A program made the translations under genes and the position numbers. This document shows, in pieces, positions 8,857-18,558 of a stretch of DNA of 43,041 bases (position 1 is the stretch's first letter; the number at the start of each line of letters is the position of its first letter). This DNA is from an uncultured Clostridia bacterium (lineage in GTDB: Bacteria; Bacillota; Clostridia; TANB77; CAG-508): positions 1 through 43,041 of the forward strand of contig CANQXD010000009.1 of NCBI GenBank assembly GCA_947627755.1, in the 5' to 3' direction. A model generated the notes under the pieces. That model was not told the DNA's origin and searched no databases. It worked only from the letters and a program-made list of their open reading frames with translations.

Positions 8857-10161
8857 ATGAAAAAGTTTACAAAAACACTTTTGCATTTTATTCTTTTAGT
8901 ATCATTTATTTTTTCTTTATTTTCTACCACCTCCCTTGCAGAAACTTCTCCTATTACGACCTATTCTCCTTATTGTATTTTAATGGAAGCTTCTACAGGA
9001 AAAGTAATTTATGAAAAAGATGCTCATGCAAAAGTTCCACCTGCTAGTACAACAAAAATTATGACTGCTATTTTAACTTTAGAAAATTGTGCTTTAACTG
9101 ATACTGCAACGGTAAGCCATAATGCTATTTTTAGTGTTCCACTTGGCTATACACATGCTTACTTAGTAGAAGGAGAAGTTCTTACTATTGACCAATTATT
9201 ACATATTCTTCTAATCCCTTCTGCAAATGATGCCGCAAATGTTTTAGCAGAACATATTGCTGGCTCTGTAGAAAGTTTTGCTACTATGATGAACTCTAAA
9301 GCTTTAGAACTTGGTATGCAAGATACTCATTTTGTAAATCCTAATGGAGTCCAAAATAAAGATCATTACTCTAGTGCTTATGATTTAGCAATATTAGGAC
9401 GATATGCTATGCAAAATGAAACTTTTCGTACTCTTGTTTCTACTACAAAATATACTCTTCCTGCTACTAATTTATATCCTAAGGCAGACCGATACTTTAG
9501 CACTACTAACGAATTGATTATTCCTGATGAACGTGATAGCGTAGATAATTATTATTATCCTTATGCCACTGGTATTAAGACAGGTTATACAGATGCTGCA
9601 AAAAATTGCATTGTCGCTAGTAGTAAAAAAGATGGCGTTGAATATATTGTTGTTATTTTAGGTTCAGAAAGAACAGAGAATGGTTTAAGTGGCCGTTACT
9701 TAGATTGTATTAATTTGTTTAATTATGCTTTTGACAATTATAAAACTTATACTATACACGAGAAAAATTCTATTTTAAAACAGTTAGAAGTTTCTAAAGC
9801 TAGTCTTTCAACTAGAGATTTAAATGTAGTTGTAAAAGATGAAATTACTTTATTATTAAATAAAAATGCAGATATTTCTTCTATTACGCCAGATATTCAG
9901 ATTTCTTCTGATTTGGTTGCACCTATTTCGGAAAATTCTGTTATTGGGACGATTACATATAATGTGGATGGAAATACTTATTCTTCTGATTTATTAGCTG
10001 GTGCAAATGTACTTGAGTCTAATGCTTTTCAAACTTTTTTGACTATTGCTTCTATTGTTCTTGTGTTATTGCTTTTATATCGTCTGTTACATGGAAATAA
10101 TAAACACAAAAAGAGGAAAAAGAAGAAATCTTATAAAAATGGTAAGAGAGCAAAGTTTTAA
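8857..10161 (+). CDS. dacF: D-alanyl-D-alanine carboxypeptidase (PBP5/DacF family)
   Basis: A 434-residue penicillin-binding protein that trims the terminal D-Ala of peptidoglycan peptides. The start at ATG 8857 has GAGGGA just before it and gives a clean signal peptide ending near SLAET; the frame is open 30 codons further upstream but without a ribosome site. All three catalytic motifs are present: SxxK in PPASTTKIMTA, SxN in IPSANDAAN, and KTG in GIKTGYTDAAK. A PBP5 C-terminal beta domain follows, and then, unusually placed for the amphipathic anchor, a true transmembrane helix and a lysine-rich tail. Whether it corresponds to vegetative DacA or sporulation DacF/DacB is uncertain. Confidence 0.9.
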   Translation: MKKFTKTLLHFILLVSFIFSLFSTTSLAETSPITTYSPYCILMEASTGKVIYEKDAHAKVPPASTTKIMTAILTLENCALTDTATVSHNAIFSVPLGYTHAYLVEGEVLTIDQLLHILLIPSANDAANVLAEHIAGSVESFATMMNSKALELGMQDTHFVNPNGVQNKDHYSSAYDLAILGRYAMQNETFRTLVSTTKYTLPATNLYPKADRYFSTTNELIIPDERDSVDNYYYPYATGIKTGYTDAAKNCIVASSKKDGVEYIVVILGSERTENGLSGRYLDCINLFNYAFDNYKTYTIHEKNSILKQLEVSKASLSTRDLNVVVKDEITLLLNKNADISSITPDIQISSDLVAPISENSVIGTITYNVDGNTYSSDLLAGANVLESNAFQTFLTIASIVLVLLLLYRLLHGNNKHKKRKKKKSYKNGKRAKF

Positions 10162-10219
10162 TTTTTTGCAATCTTACTTTAAACTAATTTTTTTCAAAAT
10201 TAGAATATTTTTTAATAAC

Positions 10220-10255
10220 AAAAAGGACCTAGATTTTATATCTAAGCCCTTTTTT
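10220..10255. terminator. bidirectional terminator
   Basis: AAAAAGG-A-CCTAGAT pairs with ATCTAAG-C-CCTTTTT around a short loop, between the convergent carboxypeptidase and LCP genes, with A and T runs at both ends. Confidence 0.75.
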
Positions 10256-10349
10256 ATAATTATAACTATTTTTTACAGTTTATTATTATCTTTCTATTAA
10301 TTTGTATTTCTTTAATAACTTTTGATAAGTGTTATTTTCTCACCAAAAT

Positions 10350-11702
10350 TTACTGATAATCTTCTCCTATAATAATAGTATAATCTACTTTTGCATTATC
10401 TGAACCACTATTAATGGTTCCTACCCCCAATATTGATTTAATGCTTTTTGATGTAGAATTTGTTTGTTCTGTTCTATTGATGATCATTGTTTTACTTGTA
10501 GAAGATGTTGTTCCACTTTTACTAATAATATATCCTGCTGTTTTTAATTTTTCTTTTACTTGTTCTAAAATTTCACTATTGTCTGTTCCATTTAATAGCT
10601 CTATTGTAATTGCTTCTTCTGATGCTTGTCCTTCGTTTTCTATGGAATTAGTATTTGTACTATTTTGTTCTTCTACTACAACTTTATCTGTAAATAAGTC
10701 TTGTACGATTTGTTTTGTTTTGTTCTTGTCTGCTGTATATATCCAAATGCCATTACATTGTTCTGATTCTCCTGGTAATATATCTGAAATAATATTCGAA
10801 GTGTTAAATTTGAATGCATACGGAATATAATATTTTAATGTTTGAAAATCTAAATCGCTTCGTACATTATTGCTTATAATTTCTAATAAGTTTAATACTT
10901 TTGTTACATTTTCTATTTTTAATAGTTGTTTTAACGTTTCTTGAATAAACTCTCTTTGTGTTCTCATTCTACCTATGTCGTTGTCTCCATATTCTTCCGG
11001 ATAGGATGTCCAATCTTGGTTATGACGAAAACGAAGTAGTTGCTCTGCTTTTGCTCCATCTATTAATTGCTCCCCTGCTTGTAAATGAATGTGTAAGTCT
11101 TGGTTTGTATCATCATAATTCATATCAATTGGTACATTAAACCATACTCCACCAATTGCATCTACTATTTCTATAATTGCATCTGTATTTACTAGTATAT
11201 AATTGTCTATGTTGATTCCTGTAAGATTGCTAACACATTCTATTGTTTCTTCTAAATTTTCACCATTGCGATATACTGCATTCATTTTATAACTTGCTAA
11301 ATAATTTTGTGTAGCACTGTTTTTATCTCTTTTTCCTACATAAGTATCTCTTGGAATGGATAATAGCGATGCTTGCTGTGTTTGTGGGTTATATGAAGCT
11401 ATAATAATGGTATCTGTTAAATTGTAGCCATCTCCTACTCCACTTTCTCCTAATAGTAAGATGTTTAGTCTTCCTACTTCTTTTAATTTTTCTGGGTCTA
11501 TGCCTAAAGCTGTTGCAGATAATGGATCATATTCTTTTCCTTCCATTGCTTTGGTATGCCTAGAATATTTATATGCAAAGAAAATTCCATAAGTAATAAG
11601 AGCAATGATTAATATGCAAAAGATTATTTTAAATATTTTTCCTATAATATTTTTTTTCTTCTTTTTTTTCTTTATTTCATTGTTATCGTTTTGTTTTTTC
11701 AA
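10350..11702 (-). CDS. LytR-CpsA-Psr (LCP) family cell-wall polymer transferase
   Basis: A 450-residue membrane protein: a lysine-rich cytosolic tail, one transmembrane helix (about 20-42), the LCP catalytic domain with NILLLGESGVGDGYNLTDTIIIASY and SIPRDTYV, then Arg-rich 'LLRFRHNQDW...DIGRMRTQREF', and a C-terminal LytR_C domain (ITIELLNGTDNSEILEQVKE). LCP enzymes attach wall teichoic acid, capsule or other glycopolymers from lipid carriers to peptidoglycan. It starts at TTG, nine bases after AGGAG. It stands as a single-gene unit between two terminators. The polymer cannot be deduced here. Confidence 0.92.
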   Translation of the reverse strand: MKKQNDNNEIKKKKKKKNIIGKIFKIIFCILIIALITYGIFFAYKYSRHTKAMEGKEYDPLSATALGIDPEKLKEVGRLNILLLGESGVGDGYNLTDTIIIASYNPQTQQASLLSIPRDTYVGKRDKNSATQNYLASYKMNAVYRNGENLEETIECVSNLTGINIDNYILVNTDAIIEIVDAIGGVWFNVPIDMNYDDTNQDLHIHLQAGEQLIDGAKAEQLLRFRHNQDWTSYPEEYGDNDIGRMRTQREFIQETLKQLLKIENVTKVLNLLEIISNNVRSDLDFQTLKYYIPYAFKFNTSNIISDILPGESEQCNGIWIYTADKNKTKQIVQDLFTDKVVVEEQNSTNTNSIENEGQASEEAITIELLNGTDNSEILEQVKEKLKTAGYIISKSGTTSSTSKTMIINRTEQTNSTSKSIKSILGVGTINSGSDNAKVDYTIIIGEDYQ

Positions 11703-11801
11703 ATTTTTTCACTCCTATTTTTTTGCATAAACGAAGTATATCAAATTATTCTACAAATAGCAATCATTTTTTGAGTATTTTAAGAATTTTTTACTATAAA
11801 A

Positions 11802-11858
11802 AAGCGAGCCTAAGATTTTCTAGCAAATAGAAATTTTAAGAAAATCTAAGGCTCGACA
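11802..11858 (-). terminator. strong terminator of the cvpA operon
   Basis: A long stem (GAGCCTAAGATTTTCT with its imperfect complement at 11839-11855) followed on the minus strand by a run of seven T's. It ends the DUF5711-cvpA transcript. Confidence 0.8.
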
Positions 11859-11869
11859 TATTTATATAA

Positions 11870-12526
11870 TTAAAATACTATTTTTAATAATGGGTTATTA
11901 TCATATAAAATGCTTCCTATTTTTGATTCATGTATAGCTGTAATTATTCCCGTTTGTTCTACCATTGGGCTAACAAGTGAAATTAGTGCTAATAGAACAA
12001 ATAAGATAACAAATGCTTTTAATGCCCCATATACAATTCCTCCTGTTTTGTCAAATTGCTTGATGATTGGTAAATCTGTAATTAAATTTGATAGTGCACT
12101 AACAAAGATAAGTGCGATTCTAATTACAATGAACAATCCAATGGCTACTCCTATATTAATTGCTGTTGTAGAAATTCCTTCTGCTACAACAACTACTAGA
12201 TTTTCTTTTGCCTCACTTGTTGCTTCTTGAATGGTTTTGTTAATGTAATCTATCATAGCTTGTGGAAGGTTTGTGTCTTCTTTTACTTCTCCATTTTCTT
12301 GTATGTCGTCTCCTACTAGGTTAATGATGGATTCTTTTATTTTGTCGTCTATTTGTGTATTTTTTATTACGAAATTGCTAATTGGTTTGAATAGAATAGC
12401 TGCTACTACCACTGCTATAATGAATGAAAAGATTTTTATAATACATTTTGTTAGTCCTTTTTGATATCCAAAAAATATGCTAATTCCTAATATTCCTAAT
12501 ATAATTAAATCTACTATTATTGCCAT
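11870..12526 (-). CDS. cvpA: CvpA family membrane protein
   Basis: A 218-residue protein with four predicted transmembrane helices (about 4-22, 28-50, 118-145, 160-185) and the start MAIIVDLIILGILGISIFFG, which then reads GYQKGL, the conserved CvpA/YqzE-like N-terminus. A charged loop between helices 2 and 3 lies at residues 55-105. CvpA proteins are widespread and linked to colicin V export, purine regulation and envelope homeostasis, with no settled mechanism. It lies 25 bp downstream of the DUF5711 gene on the same strand and the two probably form an operon. SD AGGAGG. Confidence 0.88.
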   Translation of the reverse strand: MAIIVDLIILGILGISIFFGYQKGLTKCIIKIFSFIIAVVVAAILFKPISNFVIKNTQIDDKIKESIINLVGDDIQENGEVKEDTNLPQAMIDYINKTIQEATSEAKENLVVVVAEGISTTAINIGVAIGLFIVIRIALIFVSALSNLITDLPIIKQFDKTGGIVYGALKAFVILFVLLALISLVSPMVEQTGIITAIHESKIGSILYDNNPLLKIVF

Positions 12527-12551
12527 TTTGTTTCCTCCTAATTTCTTTTTA

Positions 12552-13757
12552 TTATAGTTCTACAATTTCTATTCTGTCACGATAAATGATGCCTGCAAAG
12601 TTTGAGTTCATTACTATTTTTCTAACTTCATGTGATGAAATGTATTTTTTGTTAAGCCATCCATTTGTTCCTACGAAATGCACTTCTGAACCTAGGTTTA
12701 GTGCTATGCAATTGTCATAAGTGTATACTTCTTTTACTACACTATCTATAGTATATATATTTGTTTTTTTGCTTGTAGTATTTACAAATTCTACACTGCT
12801 TTGCGTATTTAATAATACGTTTTTTTCTAATATTCTATATGCAAAGTTACTTAATTCCATGTCTGCAAATACTATTTTTTGCTCTGCTTGCTCTAAATTA
12901 AGTATTTCTTCTTCTTTTTCATTTTGAATGCTTGTAATTTTATTATCATACATACAAATTAATTTGTTGTTGTCTTGATATTTTAAGTTTAAAACTGTAC
13001 TATTGATAGGGCATGTTATTGTGGAAATAATGGAATCTGAAATAGATTCTGATGTTGTTTTTTCTTGTGTTTTTGGAATAGAGATTGTTTTTATCATAGA
13101 TTGTACCATTGTTCCGTTTGTGCTAATTTCAGCAAAACTTAAGTATTTATTGTCATAAGATATATCGCTATCCATTGCAATAGAGCTTGCTAAATATGTT
13201 TTAAATAATGTATTTCCATTTGCGTCTAATACTTGAATTACTGATTTGTGAGTAGTTCCTGTTAAGATAACAGATACATATCCATTTTTGTTTACAGATA
13301 CTCTACTGATATTTCCTTCTAATTCTTTTTCCCAAATAATGCTATTTCCAGAAATTAGATAGATTTTTTGCTTTTCTTTTTCTGCTATTAGTAAAAAACG
13401 ATTATTTATATCTACCATTGGATTTGTAATTTCTACAGTTAATTCATATTCTTTTTTTCCAGAGTTATTATAGCCTATTAAAGTATTTTGTTTTAGTATA
13501 CTAATATATTTGTCATACGCATATACAGCATAATTTTCTGATTCTTCTAATGGAATGGATGCAACATTGTTTTCTACTACATTTTTCATGAGTACGTATT
13601 TGTCTATAAATTCGCGAAAAGGTTTATTGGCTATATATACGCATATAGTAACAAGAAGAATTAGTATTATTATACAAATGAATGTTGTTATTAGAATTTT
13701 TTTTCTATTTATTTCTTTTATTTTTTCTTCTTTGTCATCTATTCCTATTATTTTCAT
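12552..13757 (-). CDS. DUF5711-type membrane-anchored beta-propeller protein
   Basis: A 401-residue protein with a basic cytosolic N-terminus, a single transmembrane helix (about 22-45) and a long extracellular part built of repeated beta strands (YAVYAYDKYISIL, NNRFLLIAEKEKQKIYLI, NKYLSFAEI, NLGSEVHFVGTNGW), typical of WD40/quinoprotein-like propellers. I match it to DUF5711, which in Clostridia often sits beside cvpA. The function is unknown; extracellular binding or scaffold is inferred from the fold. First gene of a two-gene operon with cvpA. Confidence 0.75.
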   Translation of the reverse strand: MKIIGIDDKEEKIKEINRKKILITTFICIIILILLVTICVYIANKPFREFIDKYVLMKNVVENNVASIPLEESENYAVYAYDKYISILKQNTLIGYNNSGKKEYELTVEITNPMVDINNRFLLIAEKEKQKIYLISGNSIIWEKELEGNISRVSVNKNGYVSVILTGTTHKSVIQVLDANGNTLFKTYLASSIAMDSDISYDNKYLSFAEISTNGTMVQSMIKTISIPKTQEKTTSESISDSIISTITCPINSTVLNLKYQDNNKLICMYDNKITSIQNEKEEEILNLEQAEQKIVFADMELSNFAYRILEKNVLLNTQSSVEFVNTTSKKTNIYTIDSVVKEVYTYDNCIALNLGSEVHFVGTNGWLNKKYISSHEVRKIVMNSNFAGIIYRDRIEIVEL

Positions 13758-13904
13758 TTATTACTCCTATTTTTGGTTGTTTTTCCTCTTTCTTTATATC
13801 AATTTTTTTCACTTTTTTCAAGTCTATTTCGTACTTTTTTACATTTTCTTATTTTTTTGTTTTTTCTATTTTTGGCTGGATGTCACTTGTATAACCAACG
13901 TAAT

Positions 13905-14927
13905 TTATTTATTGGCTTTTATACAAAGCAAAAATATTTGTAATATTCCTAATATTCCAAATATAGGATATAACGTTTGTACTAAATTAGAAAATCCAAT
14001 ATTTGATACAAAAATTGCAATAATGCTGATTAGTATTAAGTTTTTTTGATATGATTTTGGGTTTTTACTGACATTTTCTAAAAAGCTATATCCTGTTGCA
14101 ATTGCAGAGGTAAAGATTGAAAATATGATGACAAAGCTATAGATATAGTAAAATATTTTCCCATATTCTAAGGTGATTTGCAATAATGGTAGTTCTAAAT
14201 CTTTTATAAAAAATTGCCCTTTTAGTAACAGTCCATAAATGCAAAAAGATAGTATTAGCATGGTTATTCCACTTAAAATTGCAATGATTAAGTTATTTTT
14301 TTTGTTTTTATTATATTGCTTCATACTTACTAATATGGGGATTAATACTATACTATTATAACTTGCATATAACATACTACTTATAAAGAAGCCTGCTTGT
14401 TTCGTAGGTACTTCTATTGCCATTTTCGTTTCTATTAAATATGGTATGTTTTTTATTCCTAAAAATATAATACAGCATAGTAAAAAGGGTACTAAATAAC
14501 TATTTATTTTCATCATGCCTTGCAAGTTTTTTTGAAATACAAGATAACAAAGTATTATAAATATAGTACTAGAAATATATGTTGGTATAGTATAATTTTG
14601 CTTCATATATGCACTAAATCCTGCTGTCATAATGAAAAATGATATTAGCATAAAGCTATCTACAATATAGTGAAATAGTATGTTTATTTTTTTATGTTTT
14701 GGATTGAGTTTTTCTAATAATTCTCCATAATGTTCTATTTTTCCTTTTAAAACTATGTCTAATACTGTGTATATAATTAAGCATGTTATGATGCTAGAAA
14801 TTGTAATTCCTATTAGTCCAAAATGACCATATTGATTAAAAAATAAATAGATTTCTCTTCCAGAGGCAAAGCCCGCTCCTACTAGAGTTCCCATTATTAC
14901 CATGACGATTTTGTTTATATTTTTCAA
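13905..14927 (-). CDS. YkvI-like membrane transporter
   Basis: A 340-residue integral membrane protein with about ten hydrophobic helices. The first helix carries GTLVGAGFASGREIYLFF, the signature of the YkvI family, distantly related to amino-acid/Na+ symporters of the LeuT-like fold. The substrate is unknown. It is a single gene between the Gld-like operon terminator upstream and a gap before the DUF5711 gene. SD AAGGAG (the start is preceded by AAAAAGGAGTTG). Confidence 0.8.
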   Translation of the reverse strand: MKNINKIVMVIMGTLVGAGFASGREIYLFFNQYGHFGLIGITISSIITCLIIYTVLDIVLKGKIEHYGELLEKLNPKHKKINILFHYIVDSFMLISFFIMTAGFSAYMKQNYTIPTYISSTIFIILCYLVFQKNLQGMMKINSYLVPFLLCCIIFLGIKNIPYLIETKMAIEVPTKQAGFFISSMLYASYNSIVLIPILVSMKQYNKNKKNNLIIAILSGITMLILSFCIYGLLLKGQFFIKDLELPLLQITLEYGKIFYYIYSFVIIFSIFTSAIATGYSFLENVSKNPKSYQKNLILISIIAIFVSNIGFSNLVQTLYPIFGILGILQIFLLCIKANK

Positions 14928-14968
14928 ATTACAACTCCTTTTTTGTGAGTTTCTGCTTCTTCTATCTA

Positions 14969-15005
14969 CAAAAAACTCTCATATTACTATATATGAGAGT
15001 TTTTC
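14969..15005 (-). terminator. terminator of the Gld-like ABC operon
   Basis: AAAAACTCTCATAT pairs with ATATGAGAGTTTTT around a small loop, directly after the 15015 gene on the minus strand. Confidence 0.8.
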
Positions 15006-15014
15006 TGGTTTATT

Positions 15015-16460
15015 CTATTTTTTTCTTCTACGTACTTGCCATACAATAATTCCTATTATAATTATAAGAACTGGTACACTGAAGATAATAATCATAATGA
15101 TGTTATGCTGTGCTTGTGTTACTGTGTAACTAACGCTTTCTGTATCTTTTCTAATAGTTATAGTATCTGTTCTTTGGGTTAAATATGAAACTGAGTTAAT
15201 AACTACATCATCATTGTTGAATAGTCTACTTATATAACCATAAGAGCCATTCATATTAATTTGTTGATTTGTTGCAAATGTACTGTTAGAATATACTATC
15301 ATTTTTGATTGTTTTAAGTCTTCTGTAGTTCTTGTTACAATAGCTCCAATTATGCTATTTCCTGCATCTGTATCTGATTTTGTTTTTGATGTGCTAGCTA
15401 TGCTAAAGTCTGTTCTTAAGAATGCACTGTCACTTGTTGTAGCAATTGTTTGATATGTGACTCCAAGGCTTTCTAATGCTTCACTATCTTGAAATTCTAT
15501 TTTTCCACCATCTACAAGGCAAACGTTCATACTCATATTGATATTAGAGGTTAGGTCACTATTTTCAATTTCTGCAACAATAAATTCTGGTGAACCATAT
15601 AGCATTTTATCTTGGTTTTGCTCTATTATTATTCCTTTTGGTATTGAGAATCCATATAGATTTAGCACAGCATTAAAGTTAGGCGTTTCTACATCTAATA
15701 AATTGCTTCCATCTAATAATAGAATTTTTCCACCTCGGTTGCTATATGCAATTAGTTGGTCTTTTTCCATTTCTGTAATATCTTCTCTTAATGCTGTAAT
15801 TACTAAACAATCGCAGTCTTCTGGTACGCTTCCTGCTGTTAAGATGTTTAAACTTGCTATTTCGTTTGCTTCTGCTGTGATATCTTGCTTGATTAGTTCA
15901 AAATATGCATTGTCATAGTAATTGTGTCCTTCTAAGAAGTAGATTTTTGGCTTATCTTCTATAGTTACTTGAATAATGGCATTTGTAATTGCTTCTTCTG
16001 TTAAGTCAATTTGCTCTCCTGTTGAGTAATCATAAGTATATAGGTCATATAGAGATAATATTGTGTCTCTTTCTTCAGATTTTATGATTATTAGGCTGTC
16101 TGTAGTGGTTAGTCCATAAGTGTTCATGATGTCTGGTCTTGTTGTTAGGTCATCTATTTGCTCTACTGTAATGTTTGGATTTAATTGTGTATATTTATTT
16201 GCATAGTCTAATAAATAAGCATAGTCTCCTAAGTTGATGATTTGGATTTGTACTTTTTTTTCTAAATTTCCTACTTTTGTTTTGGTGCTTTCTGAAATTG
16301 AATATACTTTGTCAGTGGTTAAGTCTAAGTCGCTTAGATTTAGTTTTTCTACTCCATAATTGATTCCAAAGTATATAGCAAATATAATGGCAATTAGTAA
16401 AATTGTTAAAAAGGTATCTTTTAGCCATTTTCTTTTTATGATTTCAATTATTTTTTTCAC
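15015..16460 (-). CDS. GldG-like ABC-type auxiliary component
   Basis: A 481-residue protein with a transmembrane helix at each end (about 15-36 and 450-473) and a large extracellular region between. The start of the ectodomain (DLDLTTDKVYSISESTKTKV) and the middle (KIYFLEGHNYYDNAY...GGKILLLDGSN) match the GldG / ABC-type uncharacterised family with DUF7088 and DUF4350-like domains. It is the third gene of an operon with an ATPase and an ABC-2 permease. In Bacteroidetes GldAFG acts with gliding; in Firmicutes the same trio has no established substrate. A 65-bp gap separates it from the permease. Confidence 0.8.
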   Translation of the reverse strand: MKKIIEIIKRKWLKDTFLTILLIAIIFAIYFGINYGVEKLNLSDLDLTTDKVYSISESTKTKVGNLEKKVQIQIINLGDYAYLLDYANKYTQLNPNITVEQIDDLTTRPDIMNTYGLTTTDSLIIIKSEERDTILSLYDLYTYDYSTGEQIDLTEEAITNAIIQVTIEDKPKIYFLEGHNYYDNAYFELIKQDITAEANEIASLNILTAGSVPEDCDCLVITALREDITEMEKDQLIAYSNRGGKILLLDGSNLLDVETPNFNAVLNLYGFSIPKGIIIEQNQDKMLYGSPEFIVAEIENSDLTSNINMSMNVCLVDGGKIEFQDSEALESLGVTYQTIATTSDSAFLRTDFSIASTSKTKSDTDAGNSIIGAIVTRTTEDLKQSKMIVYSNSTFATNQQINMNGSYGYISRLFNNDDVVINSVSYLTQRTDTITIRKDTESVSYTVTQAQHNIIMIIIFSVPVLIIIIGIIVWQVRRRKK

Positions 16461-16525
16461 TTTTTCTTTTTCCTTTCCTTATTTTTTTCTTATAGAGTCG
16501 TTTCTTTAATGTGTTGTTATATTTT

Positions 16526-17209
16526 TTAGTGGCTTACTCTTCTTCTATTCATTACTAAAATTGTTAATGCAATAAATACAAATGAGAAGCTTACAAGTCC
16601 TGCTACTTCTGTTAATGAAACGATTCCTGATGGAAATTTATTATAAAAATTTATTATTGATAATTTTGAAAAAATAGTGCTAATGTTTTCTAAGAAAAGA
16701 GACATTAGTAAAAATGCGATTGTTATAACAGCTGAAATTATTTGATTTTCTGTAATACTTGAAGCTAACATTCCTACTGATATGGCTGCTGTACTTATTA
16801 AAATAAATCCTAGCATAGAAGTCAAAACTGGAATAATGCTTGTTTTTGCAAAGAAAGAAACAATGGCATAATATCCAAAGGAAATTAGTAATGTTATTAT
16901 AATAACCCCTAATGCACCAATTAGTTTTCCAAGTACGATTTTTGTAATGCTAATTGGTGAAGTTAATAGTAATTGCTCTGTTCCTGTTTTTCTTTCTTCT
17001 GCAAACATTCTCATAGTTAATATTGGTGCTGCAATAATAAGTCCATATAATGCTACATAATAGTATAGTGAGCTTAAATCTACAGACATTGTTTGCACGC
17101 TTGTAAGATAAAAGAATATACTGCATACTAACAATAGAATTCCTACTACTACATATCCAATTGGGGATAAGAAATATGATTTAAATTCTTTTTTTATAAT
17201 TGCCCACAT
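16526..17209 (-). CDS. ABC-2 family permease (GldF-like)
   Basis: A 227-residue protein with six transmembrane helices and the ABC-2 pattern: N-terminal WAIIKKEFKSYFLSPIGYV, then LTMRMFAEERKTGTEQLLLTSPIS before helix 3. It is the membrane channel of the Gld-like exporter, partnered by the ATPase whose stop codon overlaps its start by one base, which indicates tight coupling. Substrate unknown. Confidence 0.88.
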   Translation of the reverse strand: MWAIIKKEFKSYFLSPIGYVVVGILLLVCSIFFYLTSVQTMSVDLSSLYYYVALYGLIIAAPILTMRMFAEERKTGTEQLLLTSPISITKIVLGKLIGALGVIIITLLISFGYYAIVSFFAKTSIIPVLTSMLGFILISTAAISVGMLASSITENQIISAVITIAFLLMSLFLENISTIFSKLSIINFYNKFPSGIVSLTEVAGLVSFSFVFIALTILVMNRRRVSH

Positions 17210-18258
17210 TATTTTTTACCTCCTTTGTTTTTATTTTCTTCTTTTTCTTTATTTTTTTGTTCTTTTTCTTGTTTATTTACTTTTTCTTTTTTCTTTTTGG
17301 TCTCTTGTTTTTCTTTTTTATCTTCTGTTGTTTCTACTAATTTTATGAAGGCATCTTCTAGTGATGCTTCTGCTTTCTTTAATTCAAATATTGTTATTCC
17401 TTCTTTTGGCAATATTTCAAATAAAGTTTTTCTTACGTCTTTTTGTGCTTCTGATACTACTTTGTATTGTTTTGTTCCATCTTCATTGTCTTTTACCATA
17501 GAAATTTCTTTTATATCTTTTATTTTGCTTTGTATAGAAGCCATTTTTTCTTCTGGATCTTCTACTGTAAGGTATAGAATATTTTGTTCTTTTGTTTTTT
17601 CTTCCAAATTTGCTGGTGTATCTACAGCAACGATTTTTCCTTTATTTAAAATAATGACTCTTTCACATACTTGACTAATTTCTGATAAAATATGTGAACT
17701 TACTATTACTGTATGTTTTTTTCCTAAATTTTTTATTAAATTACGAATTTCTATAATTTGCTTTGGGTCTAGTCCAACGGTTGGTTCATCTAAAATTAAG
17801 ACTTCCGGATTCCCTACTAAAGCACCTGCCATACTTACTCTTTGTTTATATCCTCTTGATAAATTTTTTATAATTTTATTTTGTACCTCTTCTAGTCCTG
17901 TTTCTTTTAAAACTTCTTGCACGTTTTCTTTTCGCTTTGCTCTTGCTACTAATTTTAGTTCTGCCATATATGTAACAAATTCTTTTACTGTTAGTTCTGG
18001 ATATAGCGGTACATTTTCTGGCATATATCCTATTTGTTTTTTAGCTTTTTTTGTTTTCTTTATGGTGTCATATCCATTAATTTCAATAGTTCCTTCACTT
18101 TGTTCAATGAAGCCTGTTATCATATTCATTGTGGTACTTTTTCCTGCTCCATTTGGTCCTAACAAACCAACCACTTCACCATCTTTTACAGTAAAACTAA
18201 TGTTATTTACTGCGGTAAAATTGCCATACTTTTTCGTTACGTTTTTTACTTCTATCAA
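17209..18258 (-). CDS. ABC transporter ATP-binding protein (GldA-like) with Lys-rich tail
   Basis: A 349-residue ATPase. Walker A GPNGAGKST (about 35-43), Q-loop in GYMPENVPLYPELTV, signature LSRGYKQRV (about 135), Walker B VLILDEP and H-loop SSH are all intact. After the nucleotide-binding domain come a regulatory extension (to about 310) and about 40 residues made almost entirely of Lys, Glu, Gln and Asn. That tail is unusual and probably disordered; it may bind the membrane or RNA, or be neutral low-complexity drift. First gene of the three-gene operon. SD GGAGG. Confidence 0.9.
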   Translation of the reverse strand: MIEVKNVTKKYGNFTAVNNISFTVKDGEVVGLLGPNGAGKSTTMNMITGFIEQSEGTIEINGYDTIKKTKKAKKQIGYMPENVPLYPELTVKEFVTYMAELKLVARAKRKENVQEVLKETGLEEVQNKIIKNLSRGYKQRVSMAGALVGNPEVLILDEPTVGLDPKQIIEIRNLIKNLGKKHTVIVSSHILSEISQVCERVIILNKGKIVAVDTPANLEEKTKEQNILYLTVEDPEEKMASIQSKIKDIKEISMVKDNEDGTKQYKVVSEAQKDVRKTLFEILPKEGITIFELKKAEASLEDAFIKLVETTEDKKEKQETKKKKEKVNKQEKEQKNKEKEENKNKGGKK

Positions 18259-18558
18259 CCTAATTCCTCCTTTTTCATGTTGACATTATTCTACAAAATG
18301 CTTATTTCCGTAGTCTCTCCGAATTTTACTTTGTCATCTTATCATTTTCTTTTTCATTATGCAAGTGTGTTCACATAGATTTCACAAAGAAACTTATTTT
18401 TCTAAAAGTGTTGTAGTTTTTTCTATATAATTTAAAATTTTTTCCTGAGTTTGAAAAATAAGAAAGATATCATACATTGTTTTTTTCTTCATATATATAG
18501 ACAAAGGACAAATATTTACCATTGATTTTTATATATAAATGTATAAGGAGGAATTTTA

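Noticed and set aside
18284..18558. Manganese (yybP-ykoY) riboswitch before the TMEM165-like gene
   Set aside because: The sequence lacks the paired helices and conserved loops of that riboswitch; only T-rich sequence and a promoter-like region are seen.
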